Source of the DNA: Ignelater luminosus
Taxonomy: Eukaryota; Arthropoda; Insecta; Coleoptera; Elateridae
Assembly: GCA_011009095.1 (NCBI GenBank)
Contig: VTPC01089975.1
Location: 135,644-199,643 of the forward strand
Reading direction: 5' to 3'
DNA length: 64,000 bases
In this document: positions 27,424-39,315 of the stretch, one piece after another
Layout: every line of letters starts with the position of its first letter
How positions within the stretch are numbered: position 1 is the first letter of the stretch
Position numbers and translations under genes: made by a program
The notes under the pieces: model-generated
Told to the model about the DNA's origin: nothing
The model's database searches: none
What the model saw: the letters and a program-made list of their open reading frames with translations, nothing else

Positions 27424-28647
27424 CGAAAGCGGGCGGGGCGTATCAGTTAAACTTTTATAGTGCCATTTGACAGATCACATATTTGTTAGGTTATGTTGTT
27501 TGTTTCAACACAATACGATAATCGACTCGAGTCCTGTCAAAGTTTGAAGTGACCAAGTCTAAAATGGAATTGACCCAAGAAAATTATCGTGCCATAATTT
27601 TCTACAACTTTAAAAGGAAATTGTCTCAAAAAAGTTGTATCGCTGAACTGATTTCTGTGTTCGGAGATGAAGCACCATCAAAAGCAGTAGTGTATCGCTG
27701 GTATGCAGAGTTTCAGCGCGGACGTATTAGTCTTGGTAAGCAATATGGCGGAGGTCCATCGAAAACAGCAGTCATTCCAGAAAATGTTAGACATGTTACA
27801 TATCGAGAGATTCAGGCAGCATTAGGCGTCTCACAGACTGCAGTACAAAAGATCTTGCATCAAGAGCTGGGTGTCAGAAAGCTGATTTCCCGATGGATCC
27901 CTCATCTTTTCACTAACGAACAAAAAGCAGCTCGTGTCGATTGGTGCCGTAGAACTTTGCGACGATTTAACGGAGGTGCTTCAAATCACGTATACGACAT
28001 CGTAAGTGGTGAGGAATCTTGTATTTATAGCTATGAACCCGAAAGCAAAACTCAATCAGCTGTGTGGGTGTTTCAAAGTGAAACGAAACCAACGAAAGTG
28101 ATTCGTTCCCGCAGCGTTTCCAAGAAAATGGTCGCTAGTTTTGTGGCTAAATCTGGACATGTCGCCATCATTCCTCTTGAAGATCGACGATGTGTTAATG
28201 CAGATTGGTATACAACTGTTTGTTTACCTTAGGTTATCACTAAACTGCGAAAAACTAATACAAACCGCCGCACTCTCCTTCACCACGACAATGCCAACTC
28301 GCATACCACGCGTCGCACAATTGAATTTTTAGAAGCAGAGAATGTCGAGATTCTAAATCACCCACCTAAGCTGACCTAAGCCCCAATGACTTCTTCACGT
28401 TCCCAAAAACCAAGAACAAGTAGCGTGGAAAGCGCTTTCAGTCGCCAGAAGAAGCAATTGAAGCTTACAAAGAAGCCATTTTGACTACACCAACTTCAGA
28501 GTGGAATTACTGTTTTACAAAGTGGTTTGAGCGAATGCAAAAATGTATTGACCTTAATGGAGAGTACTTCGAAAAACAATAAATATACTTTCGTTAGCCT
28601 AAGTTCTTTCGTTTAGTCAAATCTCACTTCATAAAAAGCAAGCCTTG
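27393..28647 (+). mobile_element. Mariner-type DNA transposon, degenerate
   Basis: The element is 1,255 bp, the usual mariner length, with matching ends flanked by the TA dinucleotides mariners duplicate on insertion (27391-27392 and 28648-28649). The left end begins CGAGGGTTGACTTTTATGAA and the right end, read inward, begins CAAGGCTTGCTTTTTATGAA; both continue GTGAGATTT. One transposase gene lies between them on the plus strand and is inactivated. The element sits in what I infer to be the long SoxD intron, with its transposase antisense to that gene. The exact mariner subfamily is not settled. Confidence 0.93.
27564..28582 (+). pseudogene. Mariner transposase pseudogene
   Basis: Mariner transposases bind the terminal repeats through an N-terminal helix-turn-helix region and cut and paste the element with a DD34D catalytic triad. 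The frame opens MELTQENYRAIIFYNFKRK. It keeps the N-terminal helices, the linker RWIPHLF (for the usual WVPH-type motif) and the catalytic-domain start YDIVSGEES. Damage is clear. The block between PENV and RHVTYREI appears to lack about a dozen residues. The first catalytic Asp is replaced by Glu (GAG at 28011-28013), and a TAG stop follows CLP (28230-28232). The second Asp (HHDNA, GAC 28287-28289) is still in frame. A net loss of about 4 bp before 28379 shifts the frame, so the third Asp (PNDFF, GAC 28388-28390) is out of frame, and another TAG sits at 28421-28423. The C-terminal tail continues to TAA at 28580-28582. Confidence 0.93.
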
Positions 28648-28649
28648 TA
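28617..28649 (-). repeat. Right mariner terminal inverted repeat with TA flank
   Basis: Read on the minus strand it starts TA, then CAAGGCTTGCTTTTTATGAA and GTGAGATTT, mirroring the left end. It lies 35 bp beyond the old transposase stop codon. Confidence 0.92.
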
Positions 28650-31600
28650 AAAGTCACATTTGTGCCTCATTGCACTGATTTGTTTTTATTCGATTCAGAA
28701 ATGTTCCTTTTCTTTTGTCTCGCAAAAAGAACAAAATAGCAGAGAAATTAATTCTGTATGTATTGATAAAGTCTAAAATTAGTAATTGTTTCCGGTTGAT
28801 AGTCTAGGTGCAGTTTCGCATAATGAATAAGATGAAAGTTGCATGCGGAAGAAAACCCAAAACAACAATCAAATTATTTCATCAAACAAGCTTCTTTAGC
28901 ACATGTCCACAAAACAAAATAAAAGTTATATTTGATGCGCGTAAAGATCAAAACAGAAAGGGAACAGTGGAGTAATGCCCGTTCCAAAACAGGCTATTGA
29001 TTCTAGATTTCAGTTCACAGCATGTACTTCTCCGAAATCATAATTAAAACTAAGCAGAGTGAAACTATGAAGGCTATTTTACTTTGATAGTAAAACTACT
29101 GACTTTTAGAGCTTAATATTGTATCGAGCATAGATTAAGAGATAATGAGAGTGCATTCATGGAATATCTTGGTAAGGCCAGCAATACTCACTTTTACAAT
29201 TAAGGCAAATATTACTAAACTACCATACAAACAAGTCTATGACGCTTTTTATCATTTTGCATATACTTCTGACCCAAATGTAAAATGCAAACCTTGACGC
29301 CCTTTGAGCAACCCCTTCGTGGTTAGATAAAAGCAATCTTTAATATGTTGTGTGGTTCATCTTGAGCTGCGCTGTCTATTTCCCAAAATCACCTGTCGGA
29401 CCATGTGATAATAAGTGATGATTTCTATCTTTTATTCATCAAAATGGAGGAAGACTAAACAGCTGACTATTCGAAATGTGTTTCCAAAGAAATGCCTGTC
29501 TGTTTTGCACGTTTTGTCTAGGTTCGAGGCCTACCTATACGAAAATTTCATGTGCTAACCATAGGGTTGCTACCCGGTCGGTATTCATCGACACAGTTGA
29601 GGTTATGAAAAAGTTGGTAAATTCTATCAGTAATAATCGTTTTTAGGATTTTTTGGGATTTTCTGATGAGATTTAGAAGATGACTTGAACCTATGTGTAA
29701 AGGGGTTCCATGCAACTCGGGTCTGAGTCTGGTAACTGTAGGGACCCGGAAGGATTCTTCATGTATATTTCAGAATCTGATGGATACTCCTCCCCCTTTC
29801 ATGACACTGCCAGTGATTCAGCCCCTGAATTGTCATTCAGTAAAGGTGAAAACCTCAGGTAGCCGCCTATGTCGGCCTGTTGTCGTTTTTTTTTAACTTT
29901 AATTGATATGAGTAATCTCATTTGTAATAATTGTAATAATTGATCTTATCTTAAGTATTTAAACTTTAAAATATCTTAATATTCAAATACAAAAATTACT
30001 TTACAACCTTATTGCTTTTCCAATAACATTAGTGAAAAGCCGATTGTAGAAATGCGATAATTAAAACAAAAGGATGTAATTTCTTATCAGAAAATAAAAA
30101 ATTATAATGTATTCTGCACACGTATACGTGAAAGAAACCTGTTAAAGCATGATTAATGTTTTCATGGGGCATAAATTAAAAATAAAACTTGAAGCTTTGC
30201 AAATTGCTTGCAAATAAGATTTAAATGGTTTTATGAATGGATTTTTTAGTTACCGTTTTGTATTACGCGTAAAAAAGTACAATCAAGATTAAAATCGAAA
30301 GATTCATAATAAAATAAATAAACTCTATTTTGATCTAGATATTAAATTATAAATAAAAGTTGAGAAGGAAATAACTGTCCAATATTGATTTTTAAAAGGC
30401 TAAGTTTCTTTTTATTTGTAAACAATAATAAAGAAATTAACAATTTAATTTCCTTGATAACTTTTGCAACTTTCATGTATGTATATACTAAAAACGGTAA
30501 AGAAATAATTATTATTGTACTCATGTAAACTGGAATTACGATTTTTTAAAATTAACTTAAAATGCCCATGCATATATGCGATAAGTATCCTCTCACCGTT
30601 TTTAAAATGCGCTGTTTTTTTGTGAAAGTTCAATTAAGTAAGACGATTACTATAAATATCCGATCAATAAACATTGATTTTGATTATTATTGTCTTTAAG
30701 TTGTACACATTTAATTTCATTTTATTGCAGCGGAATTATTAGAAAGTAACGTTGATTGAATTGCGGTTTATTTTAGTGGCGTCTTATACAGCAAGTAGCA
30801 TGGATATCGGAGATTTTAAAAGCTTTTACAGCTTTTATGTGATCGAAAAATGTATTCGATCAAAACCTATAAGACTTAAACTGGTTTGTGTGTAATAGAC
30901 AATAATTGTTCAATTTTAAAGCCTTTTACACTAGATTAAAAATGTTTATTACACCGTGTATGCGATAACAGTAGCATTAATTAGAATTCTAACTTTTTCA
31001 GCATTTCCAAGACGTTTGCTCAAAATCAATTCCGCTCAGGAAATCAAACAATTGTGGAGAATTGGAAAATAAACAACCGACACGCCTGTTTTTGAAATAA
31101 CCGGTTATTCCATACGAATAATGCAAAGATCTTGGGCAGCCATGTTTGAGTTATTTTTGAAATATCAAAGTCTTTTAAATATCAATATTATTCTGCCAGT
31201 AAGATTCTCAAACACAAGAATTTTTGGAGTACTTAATCGCCATCTTGAGCAGTCATCTTTTTGATATTTATTGATCAATTTCTAAAATGACAGCTAATTC
31301 ACACTTTAGATCGTCAAGACTTTTACTATGTTACCTAGCATAACTATTACTAAGCTTCTGACAATAAAATAATTCTTTGTTATTTTTATTAGTTTTCTTT
31401 ACTAATTGTAATATTCCTGGACTATTGTGGACGAGTTTAAATCTTAAAATAATGGAGGCTGCAAATACCATTTAGAAATTCTCAGAATTAAAGACAATTA
31501 TTCATTATATTCAAACTTCTTTAACAGAAATAACTTTTAGAATTAAGAAAAGCCAAACTTAAATTAATTGGAAAGTCTAAAACCCCAGAAGATAAAAATA

Positions 31601-32409
31601 AACACGAGAAACCGGAGCAATTCAGAATTATTAATATTTGCTAAAAGAAAAACAAAAGACGCCATTGTAATTATGTTAACATTTTATTAAATCAAGAAAT
31701 TTAAATGTTAAACCTGAAAAGGAGACTTGTAAAATCTAAATTAAAAAGAAAGTTAGGTAAATTAAGCATCGGGTTGTCAAAAGAATTTTTTAACAGATGA
31801 CGCAAGAAGAAAACAAAAGAAAACCAAACGATTTGCTAATTCAAACGATTATATCAATACTGAAGATATGGAGGTGAATTAAAGACTTTTCCCAGTAATA
31901 ATAGGTAAGCAATAAAAATTTATGAAAACAATAAAAAAATCTTGAAGGAGAGCTAAGGAAAAATGGTAAAATCAAAACACTGAGAAAAATGAATAAAAAG
32001 TATCTAGTATACTATTACAAATGTCTAACGGATTATTATTCTAGACCCACCCCCCCTGAAAAGGCATCTTGCTAACTTAAAACTAAAATCTTAAAAATCT
32101 GTTTTTAAAGATTTATGCAGTGATATAAAAGTAAGCGAATGGGAAGGCCACTCTTCTTTCTTACCACCTCCGTCACGAGGTGAACGCCGAACACTAATCC
32201 ATTATACGGCGTCTAAAAGGATTAAATAGGATTAGTATATCAAATTTCGAAAACTGACTTCCTTTTAGCTGTACGAGAAACAAGAATCCTGTTTCCTCTC
32301 ATGGCTTCAAGCGCGTTATATTGACAATCTCGTCGTCGAAAGCGTGCCCGACCATAGATCATCTATGGTGGATTGGTGGAGGATGAAAGGATGAAACCTG
32401 ACTGTTGGC
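28650..32409. other. Gene-free AT-rich sequence
   Basis: A GGTTCGAGGCC word at 29521 resembles a polymerase III B-box but lacks an A-box upstream. From about 32140 the composition shifts to GC-richer, unrecognised sequence (for example CACCTCCGTCACGAGG) leading into the purine-rich array. Confidence 0.5.
32351..32369. repeat. Perfect inverted repeat with 9-bp arms
   Basis: ACCATAGAT and ATCTATGGT around a single C, at the left edge of the purine-rich array. It may be a binding site or chance; at 9 bp per arm it is notable but not compelling. Confidence 0.5.
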
Positions 32410-34400
32410 ATGATGCTATATCAGTTACCTAAGAGGGTTAGAGAAAAAAAGAGCTACCACAGGTGGCCTGGGAAGATAAAACTGAAACCCTCTTACATCC
32501 GGTTAACTAAAAAGGCTAAAAGACGAGAAGGACTTGGTAGAGAGTTAAGCTTGATGGGAGCAAACCATAATTCTACGTCAGATGGTCAGGAAGATCAAAG
32601 AAAGAGAAGAGTCACAAAAAGGATTTTGTAGAGAGTTAAGCTCGATTGAAGCAAAATAATAATTCTACGTCAGTTGGTCAGGAAAATCAAAGAAAGAGAA
32701 GAGCCACGAGAAGAACTTTGTAGAAAGTTAAGCTTGATGGAAGCAAAACATAATTTTACATCAGTTGGTCAGGAAGGTCAAAGAAAGAGAAGAGCCCACC
32801 GAAGGTGGCTTCAAACTGGGCAAATGTCTACACAGGTGGCCTGAGAAGATAACACTTGATCCGACTATATCGAGTTAGCTAAGAAACTTGGCAAAGAAGA
32901 ATTAAAAAAAAAGAGAAACCGCAGACGGTCTGGTGGAAGGCAAAGCCTGATAGTACGCAAGCATCAACCTACTTCAAATGGCTGAAAGCACCTGATGTAC
33001 TCATGATTGGTTCCAATCTTACCCTTTTGGGTTTGAAAAAAACGATTTTACACATTGTCACGCTTGTGATTCGTTTCATTTTACTTATTCTTTACTTTTG
33101 TTTTCTTCTGTACAATGCGAAAAATTCAAAATTAAAAAACCTTTACTTAAAATTATGTTTTACATCTAATATCAGTAAACACGCAGACTTAAGAAGCTAA
33201 ATATGTATGGACTCACAAAGTGAATATAATCTTACAAATTCTCGGCATAAACCGGTCAACACGATCGTGCCAAATATATTGATTCTGATTTTCTTTATTT
33301 CTACTTCTTCACGCATGAATTCACATTCAGTATGGGAAAGAATCATGATCGTGTCAAACACCTTTAAATTAATAGAAAAACGAATAGGACTACCGCAGTT
33401 GTCCTGGTTGAAGGTGAGGTTCAATTGCGGGTCATCCTAGGTGGTTTAGTGAAAGGCAAAACCGACAATAAGCCATCGCAGGTACCCTGGGAAACAAGGA
33501 GAGGGTAAACCTTATTGAAGCAAAACACAACCCCGCATCAAGCGATTAAGAAGGGTAGACAAAAAGAGAGTTACCTCAGTGAAGAGTAAACTGAGGCCCA
33601 ACCGAAAGCCACAGTAGAGCATCTTCCATCTGGAAAGATGAAAGTTGACCGGAATACATCCAGTTAGTTAACAAGATTAAAAAAGGGGACCTCTCCATTA
33701 GTTGGTTAAGTCAGACAATGAACCATCGTAGGTGACTTAATAAATGACTAGATCCAACTTTATGAAACAGCAGGAAAAAAGAGGAGGGTAAACCACCGCA
33801 AGTGGCCTGCAGAGCCACATAATCCTGCATCAGGCTATTAAAAGGGTTAAATGAAGAACAGTGGTTAGCTAAGAATATTAAAGAAAATGGAGGAACTGGA
33901 AGCGACCCACGATCTCTTCATCGGATGGTTAATAAAGTTAAAAGAAGAAGAGGGCCACCACAGGCGGTCTAGTAAAGGACAGAAACAGATAATGAGTTAT
34001 CGCAGATGACTTAAATGAGTGGCGAAGCGCAACTGGGAAAGAAAATAAAGGAAGGTAGCCATGACTGTAAGCCTGGAGAGTCAAACAACGACTCTCCAAC
34101 ACGCTATTAGGAAGGCTAGAACAAGAAGAGGTCCACTGCAGATGGCCTGAAAAGATGATGCTTAATCACTTATATTGAGATAGCTAAGAAGGTTAATAGA
34201 AGAAGAAGACCGATCCCAAATCAGTTGTTAAGAAAGTTAGAAAAGGAATAGGATCATCATCATTCTGATGGAGGACCAAGCCAGAAAATGAGCCACCATA
34301 GATATAGTCTGGTGAAAGATGAAATCCGACTACAGACCACAAGTGATCAGGGAAGGTAAAACGTGATCCTCCTACTAGAAGAGTGAAGGGTGGCGTCAGA
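32410..34400. repeat. Purine-rich degenerate repeat array
   Basis: About 2 kb of repeated, diverged phrases on the plus strand: CCACAGGTGGCCTG-type blocks followed by AAGATAAAACT, CATCCGGTTAACTAA and AAGAAGAG. They recur irregularly near 32456, 32834, 32920, 33385, 33475, 33780, 33955 and 34135. Stop codons break all frames and no coherent protein is seen; the 73-codon frame at 32410 and the 81-codon minus frame at 34438 are by-products. The array is interrupted around 33000-33380 by ordinary AT-rich sequence. Confidence 0.65.
32526..32800 (+). repeat. 90-bp tandem triplication within the purine-rich array
   Basis: Three adjacent copies of about 90 bp, marked by AGAGTTAAGCTTGAT at 32541, 32632 and 32722 and by GTCAGGAA with CAAAGAAAGAGAAGAG in each. 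They are much more alike than the rest of the array, so they arose by recent local amplification. Confidence 0.85.
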
Positions 34401-36019
34401 TTTGTAAAAACAAATAAATATGCTGCTGCCAAAGCCAATATTGTTTTAAGATAAAGACAAACAAAAGAAACTCCATAGTTCTTGACAAAAACAAAAAGAA
34501 GTCTTATACTTGCAGCTTTTTACGTAAGAAAAATTATCGATATTATGTGAAGGTCTGCTTTTTATGTAGCCCGGATTTAATCTATAACATAATGTCTGAA
34601 TAAGGTTTAAAAGCAAGTGCTGCTCTTGTAAGGGGCTGAATAATTATATGAAGCTTTTAAATTCAAAAAGTTTATTGAAACAAATGGTTTTAAATAAAAA
34701 TGTTTTGTGTAATCTTTTAGTTGATTTTCTGAGTATTCTGTCTGTTGCAATTGTTCTAAATCCTTGAAATTCGTTGAAATATTAACAAACAGTACAACTA
34801 TTTCAACCTGCCAACTTATAATCTTGATAGAAATTCCTGGATTTTAAAATTATGAAAACTATAATTTTGGAAACATTTAATATTTTCTGTAATAAAAAAG
34901 ATTACATGAAAAATTTTAGTTTTGCTTTGAAAAATCTTGAAATCATTTTCAAATTTAAATTATTAATTGAAAAAATTAAATATCGAACTGTAATAATTAA
35001 ATGGAAGATTTATCTTTTAATATTAAATATCAAAGGTCGAAATTTTGAAATAAACAAATCTTCAAGTGTAAATAAAAAATTTGCTTAATTCCGATTTTTC
35101 CTTTTTAAGTCTACACAACTTAAATTTGAGGTTTTATTAAATTTTTAAGATTTCGACCGAAAGCATGAATTACATATAATAAATTAATTAGAAAAGCCAC
35201 AGTAATTTATTTAAATAATTTAAAGAAACAAGAACTCTGTAAATCTCAGAAAAACCTAATAAATTTCCAAACAATTAATTAAATTGATAAGACTTAATAA
35301 ACTAACCTAATAAAGTTTGAACAAATTCAATAAAAACTAAAAACCTCTAAACTACTCAAGAGTTTGGAAAGAGTAAAACATTAATTCTAAATCATTTAAA
35401 TGGTTACTTACTAATTACGATATAACAAATTATAGCTAAATCCTTCAGTTAATACTAATTTATTGCTAAAGTTGGATTAAATAATTAATTATAACTGTTT
35501 TTTATAGAATAATTATGAAATTTCTATTATTGCCTATGAATAGTGCTGAAAATTTATATGATTCATCATACAAAGCTCAACTTAAAAATAAAGCTTTAAA
35601 TCATGAATTTGAAGTTTGCTTTGTAAAATTTAGACTTCTCGAATTCGAATAACCAAAGATATGCAACAATAACTTCATTGTTCTGAATGTTCATTTGAGA
35701 ATTAAATAATCAAGTTGTTCACGCTTTTAAAAATTCAAACAAATGAATAACGTATTACGCTTTAAAAGTTGAAGAGAATCCTGGAGAATTACTAAATTAT
35801 TTTTTTGCTTAGTTGGATTCTATTTTCTCCAAAGATCTCTTTCAATAACAGAAAAGCAAGAAAATAATGAAAAAGCTCAAGTGCGTACTGCTTTCACTCA
35901 CTTGTATGTATACAAAAGAAACAAGAACAGACAACAAACAGTTTTCCCCCTGGTAACTCGTTCTTAACAAAAATCGAACAAGCGCGAGAATGGTTTAGTC
36001 CCTTTGGCAAATACCTCTC
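34401..36019. other. Very AT-rich gene-free stretch
   Basis: Dominated by AAATTTAA and TTAAATAAT words. A 78-codon Lys/Ile/Asn-rich frame at 34852 reflects composition. No feature is supported. Confidence 0.55.
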
Positions 36020-36430
36020 AAAGATTCATTCCAGTGTAATAAGTCCAGCTAAAAAGAGCCTCGGACCTGTGATTATTTTCACACCCAATCAAGCAGCCAT
36101 GTTTGGTAGTCAGCCAGGACCGTATAGTGGTTTTTAAGTCGGGCAGACATATTTTCGTCTCGCCATTGTCCGACATACCCATTATTATCCCACCTGTCAG
36201 ATATATACGGGCCCACAAAAGCAACTCATCCGTCATGAAGTGACCAATGGAAAGCACGCGAAATCCGTGCCAGCCAATAGGGAACTCTAGTGCGCGTGGG
36301 TTCCGTCACGGTTACGGTAATAACTTGAAACAATGCCCAGAGGAATGCTACAATTTGTGTGGGTTTACTTTTAATGTACGCTACGTAAGAACAAACTAAA
36401 TTTACCCGGGACAGCAGCGTTGTTGGAAGG
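36020..36430. promoter_or_regulatory. Candidate conserved non-coding island 3
   Basis: A compact GC-richer block between very AT-rich stretches. It contains CCAATCAAGCAGCCATG, TTCCGTCACGGTTACGG, GACCAATGG (a CCAAT-like box) and AACAATG. The minus-strand 79-codon frame has no splice sites in phase with SoxD and no recognisable motif. It is the strongest compositional island in the left half. Confidence 0.4.
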
Positions 36431-38399
36431 GAGAACAGTATGCATGTTTACTGATTTATGATCACCTACTAATTTTTTTTTTGTTGTTAAAACGTTGTTT
36501 TTCCTCTTTGTAACTGATCTTAACGATGAAAATAAATAGAATGGAAAAATGTAGCATTAAAAATTGCGATGTGATTCAGAGATTATTTGTAAAAAAGTGA
36601 AATTTTTCAAGAAGCTTTATAAAGAGTTGGTTGGCAACAGAAACATAAACGATAACTTTTTAGGATTTTTTTCTTTTCTTTTTTGAAACCATACTGATTG
36701 ATCCGTACTAATAGCTGAACATTTATAAAAAAATGAAATCTTCAAAAATTTAATATTTAAGAAATGAAAAACTGTTTTAAATATAAACCGAAGATGTCAA
36801 AAAAATATTCTTTTTATAATTTTTATCCATTTCAATTGTTTGCGTGGAAAAATGAATGATTTTAAGTATAATTCAAAGTTAAAGCTGCTAAAAATATATA
36901 AATTGTTAAGAAACTGAAATATAATATGTAGCGGATCAATATCTATTGGCCATCTGCATGTTGAGCGATGGCAAAAGTTGACGTCTGTCAAAAATCGCAC
37001 GCTCCTTTAACTTTAAAGCATTTATTCTCTGGTTACATAAGAAAACAGTCTATTTTTTAATATTTTCTGACTTTAAATATATCTGACATTGTAAACAATT
37101 AAATGCGGCAATTTTTAAAGTGAATTTGCGTCTTTCTTGTATTTTCAAAGAATTCTTGCACTTTGTTTATTCATATGGTGAGCAATATTTTCGAGATAAT
37201 TCTTTCTTTCTAATTACATTTTAGAATTTACTCGATAACAAATGAAGCTTATGTAAATTTTAATCTTGTTTCAATACTGAACATATAAAATGGAGTTCCT
37301 CAGGTTTAAAATTTAGGACCAATACCATTACTAACCATGATGATTTTTTACATAAAAATATTTAAAGTTCTAGATTTTATAATATATACTTCAGACCGAT
37401 CGCTCTGCACTTCTTTGTTACCAGAAGGTATCATTACGTAGAAAGTCCAAAAAACCATACCTCTGCGAATCAAGATTTGATGTAATGCAAAGAATTGAAT
37501 TTTGGAATCAGTAAAAGTGGTCAATCGTACATGAAATTTCAATTGTTTTTTGGCTTGGTTACTGATTGATCTACATCTTTTATTGCAATTTCTAATCCGC
37601 GCCATAGTAGAAGCAAACACTTGGTTGGCGCCATCTTAAATGCTAAACATATGAGGAGAATTTGAACATTCTTTTGCGCGATTCTGGCAGGCTTCTGCCA
37701 TCTTCTAATTGCAAGTTTTTGCTAAAACATTAGATGTTTTATTCATCATAATTCAAAAAGTTCTCCTGATCAAAGTTCTAAATGAAAACATGCACATTAT
37801 AGGAGATTTCAAGCTTAAATAACCTAAGCAACCGTTTCCATCTTTACTTAGGAGTTTTCAAGGTATTCATCTTTAAAACGTGATAAAATATGCCTTACTA
37901 GATTCCTTCTACTTGTAATATCATGAATTGGATATTATGAGACAAATAACGTCTGCAAATTGCTGTTTGGTATAATCGGTATTAAAATTGAATTTTATGT
38001 TATCCCAATAGCAGATGAAGAATCATCAGCAATCAAAAGTCAAAATCTTTTGATAAAAAAGGCAAAGCAACAATAGTTTAGGTAATTTCAGCAAACTGAA
38101 GTAGTAACTACAGCTTTACATTGCAGAAACTTATTAAAATGCGTCAAGCACGACCATTATTGTAAATATAAGGAGTTGTCTAATGTCAACATCTTGGACC
38201 TGTATAGTTAAATGCTATAAGAATAAAATTATCTATACCTATAACAAAGTTACATGCATCAGCATTCATTTATTTTTTAAAAGTAAGATATTATCAGTTA
38301 TAAAGAAATTTTATTATTAGCTATACAGTTACAGAAAAAATTAATTTCTAAATAATAAAAAGTTAGGCAATGATCAAAATAAAAGAGATATAAAGAAAA
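36431..38399. other. Gene-free AT-rich intronic sequence
   Basis: No exon-like conserved coding or paired splice signals. The 90-codon minus-strand frame at 37620-37348 has no SoxD-like content. Confidence 0.5.
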
Positions 38400-38690
38400 A
38401 CGTGAAGGTTTCTATTTCCCTAATGGCAAATGTAAATTCGGGACTCTTGATAAATCAAAACTCGATACAAAGAAAACAACCAAACAACAAAGTCGACAAA
38501 AGGGCTCTCGACAATCACTCTGTGTGTGTGTGTTGCATATTTTACATCGACTACTACCCGATCTGCATTCAGGTCACCTTGTTGACTTGCTCTTTTGAAG
38601 CCGCGGACTACACAGAAAATGAACACAAAAGGGGATTCTGAATAGATTCTACGCTTCGGAAAGAGAACAACTCCCGGACAAGTTAAATTA
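38400..38690. promoter_or_regulatory. Candidate conserved non-coding island 4
   Basis: A complex, less AT-rich block 0.6 kb past the coiled-coil exon, with AACAACAAAG, GCCGCGGACTACAC and a TG run. Overlapping frames on both strands (79 and 91 codons) lack any domain. This is a candidate intronic regulatory element by position and composition. Confidence 0.3.
38521..38533 (+). repeat. Short TG microsatellite
   Basis: Six and a half TG units inside a candidate regulatory island, 0.8 kb downstream of the coiled-coil exon in the direction of transcription. Confidence 0.9.
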
Positions 38691-39309
38691 AACATACAGA
38701 TTCAGGATACATAATAAATTGAACAAAATAGGAATAATGAAAAAGTCTTCCTCTTCTCTCTACTATATGCATATATAAATAACGATTGGAAGTTTTCCCT
38801 GTAATTTTCATTCGATTTTTTTTTAATTTTACAAACTGAAAACCACTCGTAACAATTTTGAATCTTCTTCCAAATAACCAATGCAATGTAAGTACAAGAG
38901 AGAAAAATGTTTATAAATATTCAAAGATATTTATGTTCACATAAAAATTTCCAAAATTACCCAGTTATACCTCAACGGAAATCGTTTTTATTACTTGGGG
39001 TTCATTATGTGTACGCTTTTAGTGGTAACCGTTTGATGTTCTGTTAATTGTAAATTGTAATGACGCCATTAATTTCACTTCAACTGACAGAAAGATGTTA
39101 CAGTAAAGAAAACTTCAATCCGACATTATAAAACAAGCATTCCTCATGTATTAGTACTAATATTTCTTTTTGTATAACAAAAAATATGATGGCACCTTGT
39201 TAGATTGTAAAATGAGATATGAGGTAATTAAAATCATAAAAACGCACAAAATCATCTTTGAAAGTATTAGAATTGATGTTTCCGGATTAAGATTGATCCA
39301 CAAAAACTG
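38691..39309. other. Intronic sequence directly after the coiled-coil exon
   Basis: AT-rich with no continuation of the SoxD coding sequence. A 67-codon minus-strand frame (38886-38683) is not Gln-rich and is not in a plausible exon. Confidence 0.55.
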
Positions 39310-39315
39310 TCTTAC
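39310..39315 (-). other. Splice donor of coiled-coil exon
   Basis: AAG|GTAAGA on the minus strand is a near-consensus donor. Reading through would add residues with no likeness to SoxD, so the conserved protein sequence ends at this site. Confidence 0.85.

Larger units (their letters stand above)
1..39315 (-). other. Partial giant SoxD intron (left 39 kb of window)
   Basis: After the donor at 39315 I found no minus-strand stretch that could encode the rest of SoxD. There is no HMG-box core (RPMNAFMVWAK), no further Gln-rich coiled coil and no PLNLS-like motif. These must occur downstream in an intact gene, so this span is best read as a single intron of more than 39 kb continuing past the window edge. 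Short or divergent exons could have been missed by eye. The span also contains the mariner element, the repeat arrays and several candidate regulatory islands described separately. Confidence 0.55.

Noticed and set aside
29515-29540. Polymerase III B-box-like GGTTCGAGGCC
   Set aside because: No A-box at suitable distance and no repeat copies seen in the window; a SINE cannot be supported.
32410-32631. 73-codon Lys/Arg-rich plus-strand frame as a small protein
   Set aside because: It lies across the 90-bp tandem repeat and reflects its composition.
36018-36257. 79-codon minus-strand frame as a SoxD exon
   Set aside because: No Sox-like residues and no splice pair in the phase required after residue 267.
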